From Branchiostoma floridae (lineage: Eukaryota > Chordata > Leptocardii > Amphioxiformes > Branchiostomatidae): a stretch of 64,000 nucleotides of DNA. Positions 36,128 to 64,000 of this stretch are shown here, one piece after another (within the stretch, counting starts at the first letter, position 1; each line of letters begins with the position of its first letter). Position numbers and translations under genes: made by a program. Where the stretch lies: positions 9,649,538 to 9,713,537 of the forward strand of contig NC_049992.1 in NCBI RefSeq assembly GCF_000003815.2, given 5' to 3'. The notes under the pieces were generated by a model that did not search any database, was not told where the DNA came from, and saw nothing but the letters and a program-made list of their open reading frames with translations.

Positions 36128-38370
36128 GTTGACCGTTCTTGGGATAAGAATATGAAATACAACGTCAACAGTTAGGCGGTTTTGTTAACGATGATAACTC
36201 GCCAAAGGTGCTGTACACTCGGGTTTAGTTTTACACGTACCATATGGCCATATGCATCAGTGCGGTTTATGTAATGGATCTAGTTTACTATCAAGTTCAA
36301 ATAATGCAAAGAATTATTTCTATTTCTAACATTCCTGGTGGGACATTGCGTCCTTAGGAAAGGAACGTAACGTTCTTCAATCTGTAAAATGGGTACCTGA
36401 CTTCGGTTGTTGGGGTAAAGGCCGTAAAAGAAAAGGGATGGACTCCTGGCACTATGGTTCACTGCCCTTATGACCTCGAAAATGCTTTGGAACCTTTAAG
36501 TTGGATCTATACAATTAAAGATGACTGATGACAAGTGTTCAGGACCTACCTTGTCTATGAGGGCTTCTCGTACCCCTACATGACTAACTGAAGGTCTGGT
36601 CTTTGTGTAACACATGTAGCAACGTTTATAGTTTATAAAGTCTGAAGTCTACAGCAAGATTAGTAATCTGTTGTAACTGCATTACGTGAACACAAGGGCT
36701 TTCAGCTTAAGGTCGACTACAAAGAAAAAAAAGAAAAAGAATGGCATCCGGTGTCTCCGCATGTGACACCAGTTGCCACGCTTGTCAAGTAGTTGTGGTA
36801 ATTACGTTTTACTCAATTAAGGATTAATAACCCGCCCCAAGGTGTATATGGTGTCATAACGCCTGGTTCTTTGCTATCGCCACCGAATGAAACCACCAAT
36901 TGAGCGAAACAGGTCCCCAAAAGACCCCAGATTCGTCGTAAAAATGTATCGGTCGGATGAGGGTAAATAACGGGAAGATAGTAATCAGTAATCGAAAGAT
37001 AGGCTGTCAGGAAAAAAACATTTACTTACTAGGAATGAGGCCGATAGAACATGATGATAACAGCTTTACTTGCACAACAATTGTACAAGGTTCAAACTAT
37101 GGCATCTACTGGTACATAATTACATGGAAAGTTCCACAAGACTTATCTACCTGATACAAGAGTCTGGTGAATGGGATTTATCGATGAGAATGGGATTTTT
37201 CAATCATTGGAGGAATTTCTATCGTCTAAACTTTCTTATATATTTTTTCCTATGTATGCCATAGAACCTCCACCCGGCCCGTAAGGATCGGTTACCAGGC
37301 TAGAAGCATCATGCCCGACTCACTATGATCGAGGACTGACTGGCCGAATAAGGTTGCTCTGAAACATTTGTGTCTTTATTTGCGTCTTTATTTCTTCGCA
37401 CATATATACATGAAATTAAAAACATTGTACATAGGAAATAAATGCGTGCAGGGTAAGGTCATAAACCATAAAGGCGTCTCATGGGCCTCCCCTAGGTTGC
37501 AAAATAAATCAATTGTACATAATCAAATCAAAGGAATGAACACATAACATCAGTTGCAATTGTAACGTTAAATAACCTAATAACAGAATTTATCTTACAA
37601 AAGATCAATAAGAAGTACAAATCAAATAGAAATACGTCGGAAATTTACAAAAGGATCTATGTGTCTTCTGAATTATTTTTTAATAAACAAATTTTAAAAA
37701 CGAAACAAGGAAAACAAACAAATCAGGGGAAAGTTACCATTTCCTCTGCTCCCCCCAAAAATCTAGTAGTGAAAATCTCAAAGCATATCAACCATTTGCT
37801 TGTTCGTACTGACGAACTCCTATGTGACCACCTAACTGTCTGATGTTCGTGCAAAGCATGTAACTGCATTGCGTAAATACAATTGCTTTATTTTTGGCAG
37901 CTCTTTCAGCTTGAAGTAACAACATTCATTAAAAGTTAATTAAATGGAAATTAGTTGTCTGGGAGGAAAGCAGCACATTTCTGTTAATTAGGTTCAATGC
38001 CAAGCAACCATTTGTTAAGACATCCCAAACACATCCTAAATTCAATTTGTGGTGGGGACGTGTAGTACAATGGAAGGGGTTTAGCTTTATGTCCTGGGTT
38101 CAAATTCTAATTTACATTAGTTTCCACCTTTACAAATGGATAAGGAATGTTAACTGACTTACAGAAACCAATCATACAGGATGTCTTGGCATTCTCCTTG
38201 GTAATTTGTTATTAAGGAGGTTCATACAGCAGTGTCAAGCTCCGTCTTAACTGTAATGGCAGCTTGCAAACAGTTATCTCTAACTCCTTTGATAGAAAAA
38301 GAAGATATAGCCATTGACTTATATGTTATTTGTGGGACATAAATGAATGTTATTTTTTTGTTCTTGACAA
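36128..38370. other. Spacer between ApeC genes 3 and 2
   Basis: No coding exon is visible. The part 37,860-38,040 is paralogous to 44,220-44,375 upstream of gene 2 (TTCAATGCCAAGCAACCATT, TTAAGACATCCCAAACACAT). A tRNA-like SINE fragment with a B-box-like GGGTTCAAATTC lies at about 38,050-38,120. The sequence from about 38,215 is the 3' flank of gene 2 and matches 46,324-46,477. Confidence 0.55.
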
Positions 38371-41300
38371 TCACCAATAGTAACAGTAGTGAAGCTTGTG
38401 GTCTCTGCTACCCCCTGTGTCGTACGGATGCGCTCCCCGGCGATAATTAATATTATCGTCATCTTCATCGTCCCAGCGGAAGTATTCCTCCCTTACATTC
38501 ATCCTGAGGACCTGCAAACAACATATCCTTGTTAGTCCTACACCACTTAAGATTTTCCACTGGAGTCCATTACTAACTGGCAAAGCTCTATAACATTATA
38601 TGTCAACCATATTGAAAACTTTGTTACGATACTTTGTTATAGATTTGTTACGATTAATGCTAATAAAACAGCAATTTGAAATAAAACGACGAGGATTGAC
38701 TAAGTCTTGAGACATGACATGTGTAATAAAAATGAAAATAATGCATCGATTGGCAGAATCCAAGATGGCGTCTTACAAGACAGGTGAGATGCAAAAGTTT
38801 CAGCAACATTTCGGTCAGCTGAATGCAAAAGCAGAAGCCCGTAGGTTACTTATTCCTCACCTTTTGGCATCCCTGCCTGAAGCGGAAGAGGTAAAACGGT
38901 TTGCGGCTGGGTAGCGGGATGCGGGTGTTGGCGCTACCATCGTTACGACAGCAGTACCAGATGAGCGTGTTGTGATTGTACGTCCCGTCGGGCACTACGC
39001 CACTCCTACGGTTTGCATTGTTGTCGTCTTCGTCGTCCCAGAACAGCTCCCCAGTTTGGAAACCTAGAAACGCAGTATCAAATTTTCATTACCTAGTATA
39101 CATATCTTCATCCATGACAGCCGCAGTCTAATGTTAACCTGAAAGTCTTTGATGAGAATGAGAATGACTAGAGACTTCAGAGTTGAAGGATTCCTACGTT
39201 CCATTTTGTACACGTCAAACACAAAAAAACGCGTACAGTTTACATATACAAGAAAACTGACAAATCAGCATTCATAGAGGGATTGCAGAACTTAGAAAAT
39301 AATTCAAAGAAAGAGTCCCAACTAACTGTCCGGTAGAAGACAACTGGAACTACTTCACAAAAGGACTCAAACCATTTATTCTCAAACATGTATCATGGAA
39401 AATACCATCAAATAAGAATCACTGTGCCTGGTTTAATTCAGCTCTTAAACGAATAATCAAGAAGAAGAAAAAAGTCTACAAAAGAGCTACGAGTACAATG
39501 GAAGAACACGATTGGGAAAACTTTAAGACCACGCGCAGACTGGCTAAGCAAATAAAAAATTAGAAAAGCACACAACGAATATCTGAAGGAGATCTTAGGC
39601 GAAGCACTAGAGAACCCCAAGATGTTTTGGCAGTATGTGGAAAGTAATACGTAGACGTAGATGTAGACTGATGATTATGTCAAAGACCATCGTTTCTATT
39701 GCGTTGTAACTTAAGGCGTACAAACATTATACCTACGTACCACTCGGACATCCACTCCTCTTGAAGATACAGTAGCTACCACGTGGCCAGGTGCCGTGTC
39801 CTTGCCAAGAAGATGTCTGGATTGGGAGGGTAGAGATGTGAAGGTTACAATTTTTGCTCAAACTCTATGACTAAATATACACTACACAGGGTATTCTGAA
39901 TGTTTGTTATTGAATATATGTGTGTAAAGTAGAATACCGATTTAAATATGATCATCTATCTAATCTACATACAATACTTTTTGTACTTTTGAGAAATAAC
40001 TCTGACCACGCTCACTTTCATGCAAAATTTCTGATACATGTTGCCCCTCCAGAAATCTCCATCAAAATGCAGTCCTGACGTCCAGTAGTTGTTGGCGCCG
40101 TCGTCCTCGGTGTCATGGTAACGGTAGCCCGTGTGCCAGGTCACGCCTGCAGATTCCGGGCAGCCTGTGTTAGTCCTGGGTAAGCCGTACGTTCCTGTTG
40201 GCCAGTCTGCGTGGAGAAAAGATACAAGAGTTACTCTCCATAAGAGTTTAAGGAGTGAGCTCGTTACCTTTTCCTCCGTTTTCTGAAAGCCTTTAAGGGA
40301 TAGAGTGTCAGAAAGCGGGACAATCAGAAGACGAGAACGCCCCCCTTCAATAGATCCCTGCTTGGTATAGCCTTGAATCCATGCATCTTTGTCAACACAA
40401 GCCCGCTCCTAACAGCGACCAAAACTAACAAGGCTGGACTCCAGGCTATGCCTGCCGGGTAAAAGAGTCTCTGGAGCTGGAATGAGATTCTACATTTTCT
40501 TTAAAGAAACGCTGTTCAAACTGCAGGTAAATCATAATATGATCTATGGAGGAAAATATACTGCCTTTAGATTTGAACCCTATTAATGTATGTCTATGTT
40601 GAATATCGAGTAATTCAATCTTAATACTCTCCAGCTTTATAACTTCACTGCTGTTTGACCAACAATAGATTTATACAGAAAGGAACTATGTTTGCCATTT
40701 GTAAAGTTACTGAACACTTAGCTAGAATATGACTAAGATATACATACCACCGGAACAGCTCCTTCCGTCCGTATCTAGGGTAAAGGCCCCATGGCATTCA
40801 CACCGGTAGCTTCCTTGTGTGTTCTCGCAGACATGGTCACAGCCATGGTTTCCTGTGCATTCGTTTATATCTGCAAAAGTATCAAAGGTAACATTTTGTT
40901 TTTCAGTCATTCATCTATTACGTTAGTAATCTTACCACTAACATTTTGTTATCGTCGTATTTTGCGGTACATTTAATGTTGTCCATTTTAGTGATACCTG
41001 TACCAAAAAAATGTGTTCCTCAACAGCTGCATCCATCTAACAATGAGCATATGCTTACCAACACATGTCATTCCTCTGGGCTCATAGCCATGACCACACT
41101 GGCAGCTGAAGCTTCCCGGACTATTTTGGCACCTGTTCGGCGTTGGTCCACATGGGTTCCCAAGGCATTCATCGATATCTAAGTATGAAAGAAGAAATAA
41201 TGTGGCATCTGAGGGATGATTTCTCATCCACTAATGCGGATGTAAGATAAAAGTAATATTCATATTTACATTTAGTGTGTTTTTTTTTTCGTGTAAGCAT

Positions 41301-43091
41301 TTTACCTAGCTGATTAATGCATACGTTTTCTGGTGTTTTCGAATCTGGTGTTTTTAATGGTGCTGTAACATACATTCGCATAATTCCACCAGGTGCCATT
41401 ATACCGCCACCTCAAAAAACGTAGTTATAGAGGCCTTCTCAAGATTGTCTTCAACACCTAAATATCTGAATTGTATTACATTTAGGATATTTAACATTCG
41501 GTGTTCAAGACAATCTTGGGAAGACTTCTATACTAACGTTTTTTTTTTGAGGTGGCGGTATAATGGCACCTGGTGGAATTATGATAATTGATGTTACCCA
41601 ACCTCGTCGTAGGGTTTACCCTTCCATCCTCGGGGATAACTGCAGCTATCTGAGACGCAAAATGGGGGCCGAATGTTCGAGGAGGTGCCTCGAGAACTTA
41701 ATAGACATCACAGCACCATTACTCATGTGAGTAAAACAGCAACGAGGTATTGATATGACGTACTCACCAACACAGTCGCTTGAGGCCTCCGACCCCACGG
41801 CGTCTGTACCCGTGCCCAGTGGACAGGATAAACATTCGGTTTCACCATGTCTGGCTTGGAATGTCCCCATCGGACACAGGTCACACGGGTCTGTACCGGT
41901 CTGGGAGAAGCTGCCAGGTGCACATGGTCCTGAAAACGGTACACCATCATCATCAAATACTTACAGTCAAAAGATATTTCATTAAATTTCTATATAGCAT
42001 ACCCACTGAAGACGATACAGATTTAAGCACATTCGGGCATACAGTGATAGTATGGCATAATTTCCGTGTCAAATTTTCTTATTGGAAAAGGTACCTTAAA
42101 TAAACAAAAATGAACGTCAATACGTCTTTGAACAAAATTCTTTTCGGTAGGCCTGAAAGGGGCCTTTTGAACGATGCCCATACGTCCCTCATACAACTTC
42201 CGTGTCAAAATGACGTTAAAGATATTATACCTTAAACATACGAAAATACACGTACAGTGCTGCGATGGGGACGTTGACCTTATTCGGAGAAGAAGGAGAG
42301 GAAACGGAGCAAAACAATATGTTGCCCTTCCATGAAGGTAAACATAAAAGGAACATGACACTCAGGAACCTTACCAACGAATCTTTGTGACAAGGAGTGT
42401 TCCCGGGTGCGCACAACCTGCAGTTTCGCCTGGTCAATCTTTGTCTTCACCTCTGATATTAGACCTAGTGAATGCCACAAAGTCTTGAGTTAGAGTTTTC
42501 TTACAAATAAGACATTTTTCAACGAATTTGTTCAATGCAAAGCCACTCAAGCGCTCCTAAATATATGCAATGGGCTGAGGTCATGATGGAAATTAATTAC
42601 TTTGATAGGAGATATATGTATAGCGGCAAACTCTGTTTTGGAAGGCCTGAAGATTGTGTACAGGAGGAAAACAGTTGTCATCGAGATAGTTCCATAGTGT
42701 GGCAGTCTGAGGAAAGAAGCTGTCTCTGTACAAGGACCTTGATTGTGTATATAAAGAACTTTGTTAACCGCTAATACCCCCCTCACATTAGGCGCAAATC
42801 GATCGGACGACTAGTCTGCGAGCTCTAAATTACGAGGAGGCATAACCCTGCTGCCAATGAAGAAATGGCAGAGTTCCCCCCTTCCCGTCAGAGTCATGCT
42901 TCCTCGTAACTTAGAGCTCGCAGACTCGTCGTCCGATCGATTTTCGCCTAATGTGAGGGAGGTATAAAGACGACCTACTGACTTTTCAACTGTGCTGCTT
43001 CCTGCTTAGTTATTCCGTACACATTCCGGCTTTGCCACATGGCCACAAAGTACAGGAGAACGAAGGTCTTGCTGTAGGTCCAGTTCCCCAT
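38371..43091 (-). CDS. ApeC gene 2: secreted GCC2/EGF/ApeC protein
   Basis: Nine exons: 42983-43091, 42375-42464, 41768-41929, 41059-41178, 40748-40870, 40016-40206, 39741-39816, 38861-39063, 38371-38511. They give 404 aa. Order: signal peptide (MGNWTYSKTFVLLYFVAMW), charged linker 37-66 (ISEVKTKIDQAKLQVV), GCC2 67-120, EGF 121-160 (DIDECLGNPCGP), EGF 161-201 ([15 protein letters not shown]), ApeC 202-404 (WPTGTYGLP, YHDTEDDGANNYW, LFWDDEDDNN, YCCRNDG, YFRWDDED, end YCYYW). It is the shortest member and lacks the lectin, the CCS-WCG module and the GCC2 triplication. Exon 1 uses the less common donor GTCAGT. A secreted matrix or recognition role is inferred from the domains only. Confidence 0.88.
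39215..39655 (+). mobile_element. Non-LTR retrotransposon fragment antisense in gene 2 intron
   Basis: Plus-strand frames read NWNYFTKGLKPFILKHVSW, CAWFNSALKRIIKKKKKVYK and, after a frame break, AHNEYLKEILGEA and MFWQYVES. This is the linker between endonuclease and reverse transcriptase in many LINEs. Both flanking domains are missing and a stop interrupts the frame. Confidence 0.6.
41379..41583. mobile_element. 205-bp foldback element with arms of about 85 bp
   Basis: CATAATTCCACCAGGTGCCA at the left is mirrored by TGGCACCTGGTGGAATTATG at the right, and pairing continues through CCGCCACCTCAAAAAA and CAAGATTGTCTT. The loop near 41,480 is short. It lies in gene 2 between the GCC2 exon and the first EGF exon. 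Confidence 0.8.
41601..41652 (-). pseudogene. Relic of the third EGF exon in gene 2
   Basis: About 50 bp aligns with the 3' half of the EGF exon intact in gene 1 at 50355-50471 (plus strand GGTTTACCCTTCCATCCTCG versus GGTTTTGCCCTTCCAACCTC). The donor is altered. The remainder is replaced directly by the SINE relic, pointing to a deletion that fused the two. Confidence 0.7.
42774..42965. mobile_element. 192-bp foldback MITE in intron 1 of gene 2
   Basis: The arms of about 70 bp start ATACCCCCCTCACATTAGGC and end GCCTAATGTGAGGGAGGTAT; both include ATCGATCGGACGAC and GAGCTC. A single-ended relative lies at about 13,993-14,047 in the last DCAF17 intron. Confidence 0.8.
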
Positions 43092-43171
43092 GTTGGCTGT
43101 TTACGTTGCTCCGCTAAGAATAAGAGATACACTGTTAACAGTTATGCGGCTTTGTTAACGATGATCACTTG

Positions 43172-43262
43172 CAACAAAAGTGCGCGATCGTGTGGAATAA
43201 CGACTCCTGGTGCCTGGTTCGAGTCCCGTCGTGTCACCGATCTCGTGTCCTTCGGAAAGTTA
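43172..43262 (+). repeat. tRNA-derived SINE-like fragment upstream of gene 2
   Basis: GGTTCGAGTCC is a good pol III B box, followed by the recurrent CGTGTCACCGATCTCGTGTCC body. The A-box half is poor, so it is not a working tRNA gene. Confidence 0.45.
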
Positions 43263-43263
43263 C

Positions 43264-43474
43264 TTTAGGGCGCGGTCACATAGTTCGTGCTACGATCGCT
43301 AACTTTTGGCATTTTTTAGGACAGCCATGCATGTGTCCTACAATGTTCAGCTGTCTTGCTGCACAAACGCTCTCTTGGATCCTTGTGGGTGGTTGGCTCT
43401 GTTACTACTCGCTTAAAAATCCTATTATCAAAATTGTACGACGGTCGAACGACCTACATGTGACTGCGCCTTTA
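43264..43474. mobile_element. 203-bp MITE with TTTA flanks
   Basis: GGGCGCGGTCACATAGTTCG at 43,268 is mirrored by CGACCTACATGTGACTGCGC at the right end (to 43,470). TTTA lies on both sides (43,264-43,267 and 43,471-43,474). A diverged left end of the same family appears at about 35,641 (GGGCGCGGTCGGAAAGGTCG). Confidence 0.65.
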
Positions 43475-43961
43475 CACAACTTTTCTCACTTCACCCATGT
43501 GTAAAAAAAATGGGTACCTGACTTCGGCTGGGAAGAAAAAAGGCGATGGTAAGAGAGGGTTGGGCTCTGCCTCCCAATATAGTAATCTAGACACATACAC
43601 AGAAGATGACAACCCACTACCCCATGGGGCCTTAAGAAGACCTTGGGACTACTTTTTTTTTATTTTCCAAGCTGTACCACACGAATCAAAGCAACGTGTT
43701 GGCTATTACTACAATGTTTACAGAAATTAAAGTATAGGATCTATTCCTATCATTCCGGCTAGACGTTGCGCCCATAGGAAAGGCATGCAACTTTCTTCAC
43801 TCCGCTCAGGTACCTGGCTACGGTTTCGGAGGTAAAATTTGAAAGGCCGTGGAAGGAGAGGGATGGGTCTATGACAGTATGGTCCACTGCCCTTATGGCT
43901 CCCAAAAGGCTTGCGGACCTTTAACTTTTTCCTATCCATTTAAAAATGACTTTACAGGACT

Positions 43962-44061
43962 NNNNNNNNNNNNNNNNNNNNNNNNNNNNNNNNNNNNNNN
44001 NNNNNNNNNNNNNNNNNNNNNNNNNNNNNNNNNNNNNNNNNNNNNNNNNNNNNNNNNNNNN
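43962..44061. other. Assembly gap of 100 N
   Basis: Exactly 100 unknown bases, a usual placeholder length, so the real gap size is unknown. It lies upstream of gene 2, so an alternative 5' exon could be hidden in it. Confidence 0.99.
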
Positions 44062-45232
44062 GGCTCCGCCTGTTCGTAAATACTACCTACATGGATGGAG
44101 TGCTGTCGAAACCCTACATGACCATCTGCCGTCTGATCTTCGTGCAACGTACAATGTATGTAACAACGTTCAAAACGTCATTACGTATCTCTTGTAATTG
44201 TGGACAAGAGGGTGTTTATGTCGACAGGGCTTTCAGCTTAAAGCCACAATGTATTCATTAGAAGTCGACTCAATGGAAATAAATTGTCTGAGAGGAGAGC
44301 AACACATTGCTGTTAATCAGGTTCAATGCCAAGCAACCATTTGTTAAGACATCCCAAACACATCCTAACAACACGTACGATGGGAGTTTTTTTAAACCGC
44401 GCGCTTGGTCGGAGGTACACAGTACTGAGTTCTGAGTGGTGCGGTTGTAGCCTTTAAGCGAAAAAGTGCATGCCTTTTGTGAGCATTGACTAATCGTAGT
44501 TTGTAATTGCTATAAAAAAAGAACCAGTGTCTATTTGACGTTGGCAATTTTTTCCCACGATATAGGGTAAATGTGCTCAACATAGAATGAAAAATCTGCT
44601 AAAATGTTACGTAGCTTCATTATGAACGCGCCCATGTAAACCACGAATTATAACATAGAAGTCTATGGGAAGAAGAAACTCATCAATGAGACCGTAAACA
44701 GAGCACTTAGCACTGACAAAGGCGGCAGGGCATGCAGTTGATCATAGATACTTTCATAACCAGCGGTCAGACCCATTCAATGACTTGCCTGTCGGGACCG
44801 TACACGTAAGTTGCCACTGTGGAATTTCGGGAATTTTTGCCAATCGGATATATACCTAACAGTAAGCCTAATATTTATTTCTTTTTGGGTTACATGTGGC
44901 ATATTTTTAGTGTTCTAATACGAAATGCAGTGTATTTATAAACTGTCCTAATCAATTATGAAAATTAGCCCGATTTGCATTGAATCATGTAAGGTATCTC
45001 TGAAGCTATCTACTTTCCAAATATCATGAAGATCCGTCAACCCATTCCCGAGTTATTCCCTTAAGAGATGATGCAACTACACATGCCTGCAGAAAAAAAT
45101 CCTGACATGCCTGCGAGATTTGGGGAATTTTTGTCAAACGGTCGCAAAATATACTATTAGGCTCGCCTCTGAGGCGTCACCAAAAAAAAGTTTACTGTTT
45201 GAACTGTTTTCAATGGCCTACGGCCTACCTTG

Positions 45233-45338
45233 AAACAAGGAACATCCTTGATCGGCCACATCGCCGGCTGTCGTCTGTGTGACCGCCTAGTTCTCTTTTC
45301 CTCAGGTCAAGGCAGACTCCAAATTTGACTCTGTCCAT
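45233..45338 (-). pseudogene. Duplicated DCAF17 exon 1 fragment
   Basis: Minus-strand translation from 45,338 gives MDRVKFGVCLDLRKRELGG, against MDRGVRAKGGICLDLRER of real exon 1. Homology continues upstream into 45,340-45,660 (real promoter side 23,000-23,350). It stops after the codons for SRRC, at about 45,253 here and 22,903 in DCAF17; the sequence then diverges and a stop follows. No other DCAF17 exon is nearby, so it is a duplication by-product, though the promoter copy may still be active. Confidence 0.85.
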
Positions 45339-46477
45339 TCTAGACGCCACAAGTGCGCAATTAACACTACAAACATGTCAGAAACATCCGACTACAACTA
45401 GCGCCAAATTCTTATTTTTGCTCGCCATGTTGGGGTCACAGGGTCAACGGACTAGTTCACTTGGTATTCATAGGGGTGTTTACATCAGATTCTGTGGTCG
45501 TAACTGTCGATACTCTGTCTTTAACTAGGAACCCTTGACCACCATATGCCGATAGGCATAAACAGATGATACCAGAAACAACTGAATAACGTTTTATTTG
45601 TTATTGGTTGTATAGATAAGGTTACAAATTAACATCCATGGCTGTATGATACATGTATAACATTTGACATATTAAAAGTAGAATTGAGATATTAAAGAAA
45701 AAAAAGAAAACCGTGTCACAGACACTAGCATTTTAGAAATATTCATTGATCATAGATAATAAATGCTGACAACTCACTCATATCATACGCACGTATTTCA
45801 ATGCCGCTACCAAAATAAAGAGTGCAGCGGCATACCTGAAAGTGTCTAAAAGCGCCGAATTCTTTGATACTTGGCTATAATTTAGTGTATACAGGGTGAG
45901 TCCCGGCAATAGCTACGTTTCTTATATTGCCTACCATTATTTGTATGTCATTTTTGTCACTTGCAATTAGCCTTCGGGCAAGAACTTGCAATAAAACTTC
46001 TAAAACTTCTATTTTCTAGGCCTGTTCTGTAAATCAGAATCTCCTCCTGGACTATGACAACAGCATTGGCAACAGCTTTTCGTTCTTATTGCATTACTTT
46101 CATTCATAAAACACTTCTATATACCTCTGATGGAACTGGCTTTCGATGATTTAAAGACTGAGATCCTCTGGACGGTACATCTGATGGGATCAGCGGCAAA
46201 ACTAGGCCTTTAAGGTACCCTGATTATTTTCCTGATTTTGAAAAGTATATCTTTTTTCAGAAAGTAAATCAAATCAAATGTTTTCAAATCCATAAGTAAA
46301 GGGTAAGGTACGTAATATAATTAATGAGGTTCATACAGCAGTGTCAAGCTCCATCTTATACACGCTTATAATTTTTATACTGTAATGGCAGCCTGCAACC
46401 AGGTATCTCTAACCTTTTGATAGAAAAAGAAGATATATAGTATACGTGGGCAATAAATATTTTTTTGCCCATTTCAA

Positions 46478-63936
<17,459 letters not shown>

Positions 63937-64000
63937 CTATTGACAGGAAAGCGGGAAAAAGTGAGGAGGGGGTATACAAAGTCAGTCACATTTGGGACCG

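Larger units (their letters stand above)
43092..46477. other. Spacer between gene 2 and gene 1
   Basis: No functional exon is visible. It contains the MITE at 43,268-43,470, the 100-N gap, a block paralogous to 37,860-38,040, repeat material at about 44,990-45,160, and the duplicated DCAF17 5' fragment. From about 45,785 onward it is paralogous to the 3' flank of gene 3 and, from 46,324, also to that of gene 2. Confidence 0.55.

Noticed and set aside
43849-44197. Open frames crossing the N gap
   Set aside because: They exist only because unknown bases are read as X.
45233-45338. A second DCAF17 gene
   Set aside because: Only the exon 1 fragment and upstream flank are present; homology ends inside the exon and no further DCAF17 exons follow.

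Overview
The window looks like chordate genomic DNA, most probably a lancelet (Branchiostoma, amphioxus). The evidence is intron-rich genes with GT-AG exons, chordate-type proteins (a DAN-family BMP antagonist, DCAF17, an SVEP1-like mosaic), three copies of the ApeC (apextrin C-terminal) domain known from amphioxus apextrin-like proteins, and many short terminal-inverted-repeat elements. The species is inferred. All exon borders were read by eye from splice consensus, phase continuity and paralog or family alignment.

Layout. 1-9.86 kb: intergenic, no supportable gene, several MITEs and a microsatellite. 9.90-11.48 kb (+): NBL1/DAN, 3 coding exons, 194 aa. 13.71-23.00 kb (-): DCAF17, 15 coding exons, 528 aa, convergent with NBL1. 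23.0-26.3 kb: spacer with a palindromic repeat complex. 26.28-36.13 kb (-): gene 3 of an ApeC array (signal peptide, five GCC2/ephrin-receptor-like modules, C-type lectin domain, CCS-WCG cysteine module, EGF, ApeC; 14 exons, 780 aa). 38.37-43.09 kb (-): gene 2 (signal peptide, GCC2, two EGF, ApeC; 9 exons, 404 aa). 43,962-44,061: run of 100 N. 45.23-45.66 kb: duplicated fragment of the DCAF17 5' end. 46.48 to beyond 63.94 kb (-): gene 1, the 3' part of a large SVEP1/polydom-like gene (HYR, sushi, linker, three GCC2, six EGF, LamG/pentraxin, five EGF, two sushi, three EGF, ApeC; 31 exons, about 1,595 codons seen). A CR1/L2-like retrotransposon lies in one of its introns.

How the genes relate. 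The three ApeC genes are tandem paralogs on one strand. They share the four-exon ApeC cassette, the EGF exon before it and a GCC2 exon with the same SINE relic beside it. Most domain exons begin and end in phase 1, so they can be added or lost without breaking the frame. The DCAF17 5' fragment downstream of gene 1 marks a tandem duplication whose edge fell inside DCAF17 exon 1. A small insertion shared by genes 2 and 3 but absent from gene 1 suggests those two are the younger pair. Two EGF exons intact in gene 1 are decayed in gene 2 or 3. From the domains, the products are probably secreted or matrix proteins and possibly pattern-recognition factors; that function is inferred.
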